From contig JAHFQF010000158.1 of NCBI GenBank assembly GCA_023266435.1, positions 1 through 5,534 of the forward strand: DNA of 5,534 bases. The letters are read 5' to 3'. The translations under genes were made by a program, and so were the position numbers. Shown in pieces: positions 4,644-5,534 of this stretch (positions within the stretch are counted from its first letter, which is position 1; each line of letters begins with the position of its first letter). Origin of the DNA: Legionellales bacterium. GTDB lineage: Bacteria > Pseudomonadota > Gammaproteobacteria > Berkiellales > Berkiellaceae. A model generated the notes under the pieces. The model had not been told where the DNA came from and did not search any database. It was given only the letters and a program-made list of their open reading frames with translations.

Positions 4644-5534
4644 TTAGAGTCTAGGTGAGCGCGGTGCACTCAACTCAGATTTATAATTTTGAACCTGATC
4701 CTCCTCAACCTGACCAGCTTTAATGGCTAATAATGCACCTAAAGTTTTTTGCTCACCGTGCCCTATCACACCACCTTGCCTTGCAACCCAATTAGCCATT
4801 TTATTTTTTAATGAGAATTCATCTTTCCTGCCATCATTCAAAGGCGATACTATTGCTTGATACAAAATACCTTTTTTTACCCACGATTGTTTTTGACTAA
4901 AATCTTGCATTGCTTTTTCTATATCAAATGGTTGCTCATTGAGTGTTGCCAAAGACTCAATTAATCCTTTCAAAATCATCAGTCGACTAAAAGACGAATC
5001 CGGCTTTATTGTAGAATCAAAACCAGGAGTAAAATGAGGCATTTTGTTAGTTAGACTTGCAGATAATCTACTAAGCTCCGTATTCAAAATACGCAAACAT
5101 TTTTCATTATGCTTTTCCACAATATCTTTTATCGCCTCGATCTTATCCTGATCAGGCTTCCTTTTAGCATTTAGTACATTTTTAATTTCCAACCATAAAC
5201 CACTCTTCTTTGCGTCTTCAGAAACTCCAGACAAGGCGGTTCTCCATTTTTCTAATTCTGTAGGTTCAGATTTTTTTTCATTTTTTTTATCGCCTTTCAC
5301 ATCAACGCCCAACTGCTCGCATAATTGCTGTATTGATGTACGGCATTTTGCCTCACACCAAGCAATCTTTACCTGCCCACTTTGTTTAATAGAATCTTTT
5401 ACTGTTACTTCTAATTTTTGCTTTTCTGCTTCTAATTTTTTTTTATCTTTGTTATTTGCTTTTTTAAGTTTCTGGTTGATTTTTTCTAGTTCTTCTTGAT
5501 TCAGTTCATTCAGTGGAGCACCAACCACTGCATC
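4644..5534 (-). CDS. Lysine-rich coiled-coil hypothetical protein, 3' part (start beyond the right edge)
   Basis: The frame is open from the right edge to a TAA at 4646-4644, giving 296 visible residues. The first in-frame start-like codon is a GTG at 5528-5526, but the two codons before it (Asp, Ala) are also open and no ribosome site can be seen. The true start is most likely outside the window. Counting from that GTG, residues about 6-50 form a strongly charged coiled coil (LEKINQKLKKANNKDKKKLE). Residues 75-95 are a Lys/Glu-rich linker encoded by two runs of eight A. The rest (about 100-294) looks like a helical globular region with no motif I recognise. Scattered cysteines lie at 58, 62, 70 and 144. 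There is no membrane span. The C-terminus has an acidic patch (VEEDQ) about 20 residues from the end and finishes SELSAPRSPRL. Base composition is clearly more AT-rich than comEC: line 5401-5460 has 14 G+C in 60, against 30 in 60 at 2041-2100. Confidence 0.82.
   Translation of the reverse strand, partial: DAVVGAPLNELNQEELEKINQKLKKANNKDKKKLEAEKQKLEVTVKDSIKQSGQVKIAWCEAKCRTSIQQLCEQLGVDVKGDKKNEKKSEPTELEKWRTALSGVSEDAKKSGLWLEIKNVLNAKRKPDQDKIEAIKDIVEKHNEKCLRILNTELSRLSASLTNKMPHFTPGFDSTIKPDSSFSRLMILKGLIESLATLNEQPFDIEKAMQDFSQKQSWVKKGILYQAIVSPLNDGRKDEFSLKNKMANWVARQGGVIGHGEQKTLGALLAIKAGQVEEDQVQNYKSELSAPRSPRL

Noticed and set aside
5526..5528. GTG as the true start of the lysine-rich protein
   Set aside because: The frame stays open to the window edge and no upstream ribosome site can be examined, so a start outside the window is more likely.

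Overview
The window is a compact bacterial segment in which all five recognisable genes lie on the minus strand. Only one gene can be named with certainty: comEC, which encodes the inner-membrane DNA-uptake channel of natural transformation. The protein types point to a gammaproteobacterium. A eukaryote-like ankyrin-repeat protein and several long coiled-coil proteins with no recognisable enzymatic domain sit around a housekeeping competence gene. That mix is common in host-associated lineages such as Legionellales (Legionella, Coxiella, Berkiella-like bacteria), but the sequence alone does not prove this assignment.

Read in the direction of transcription (high to low coordinates), the layout is as follows. 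From 5534 to 4644 there is the 3' part of a lysine-rich, coiled-coil hypothetical protein whose start lies beyond the window. A 159-bp gap (4643-4485) follows. It holds a consensus sigma-70 promoter (TTGACA, 16 bp, TATAAT), a 12-bp direct repeat, and a leader hairpin followed by a T-run. Next comes a 259-residue ankyrin-repeat protein (4484-3705). Its stop codon overlaps a Shine-Dalgarno-like GAGGAG that lies only 20 bases upstream of the comEC start (3685-1400), so the two genes probably form an operon with coupled translation. After comEC, an 88-bp gap carries a second good promoter (TTGACT, 17 bp, TAAAAT) for a 297-residue coiled-coil, acidic hypothetical protein (1311-418). That gene is followed by a GC-rich terminator hairpin (403-370). 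A third promoter candidate then precedes the 5' part of another helical, coiled-coil protein (276-1), which runs off the window.

ComEC carries its full set of landmarks: the N-terminal periplasmic domain, the multi-spanning competence core and the C-terminal metallo-beta-lactamase-like domain. It looks intact. The functions of the other four genes cannot be assigned. The ankyrin protein is the only one with a recognisable fold, and its coupling to comEC is the most interesting contextual signal here. The lysine-rich gene at the right end is visibly more AT-rich than comEC, which suggests a different history.

There is no sign of RNA genes, insertion sequences, CRISPR arrays or integrase sites. 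All gaps are shorter than 300 bases, and those with recognisable content are described below.
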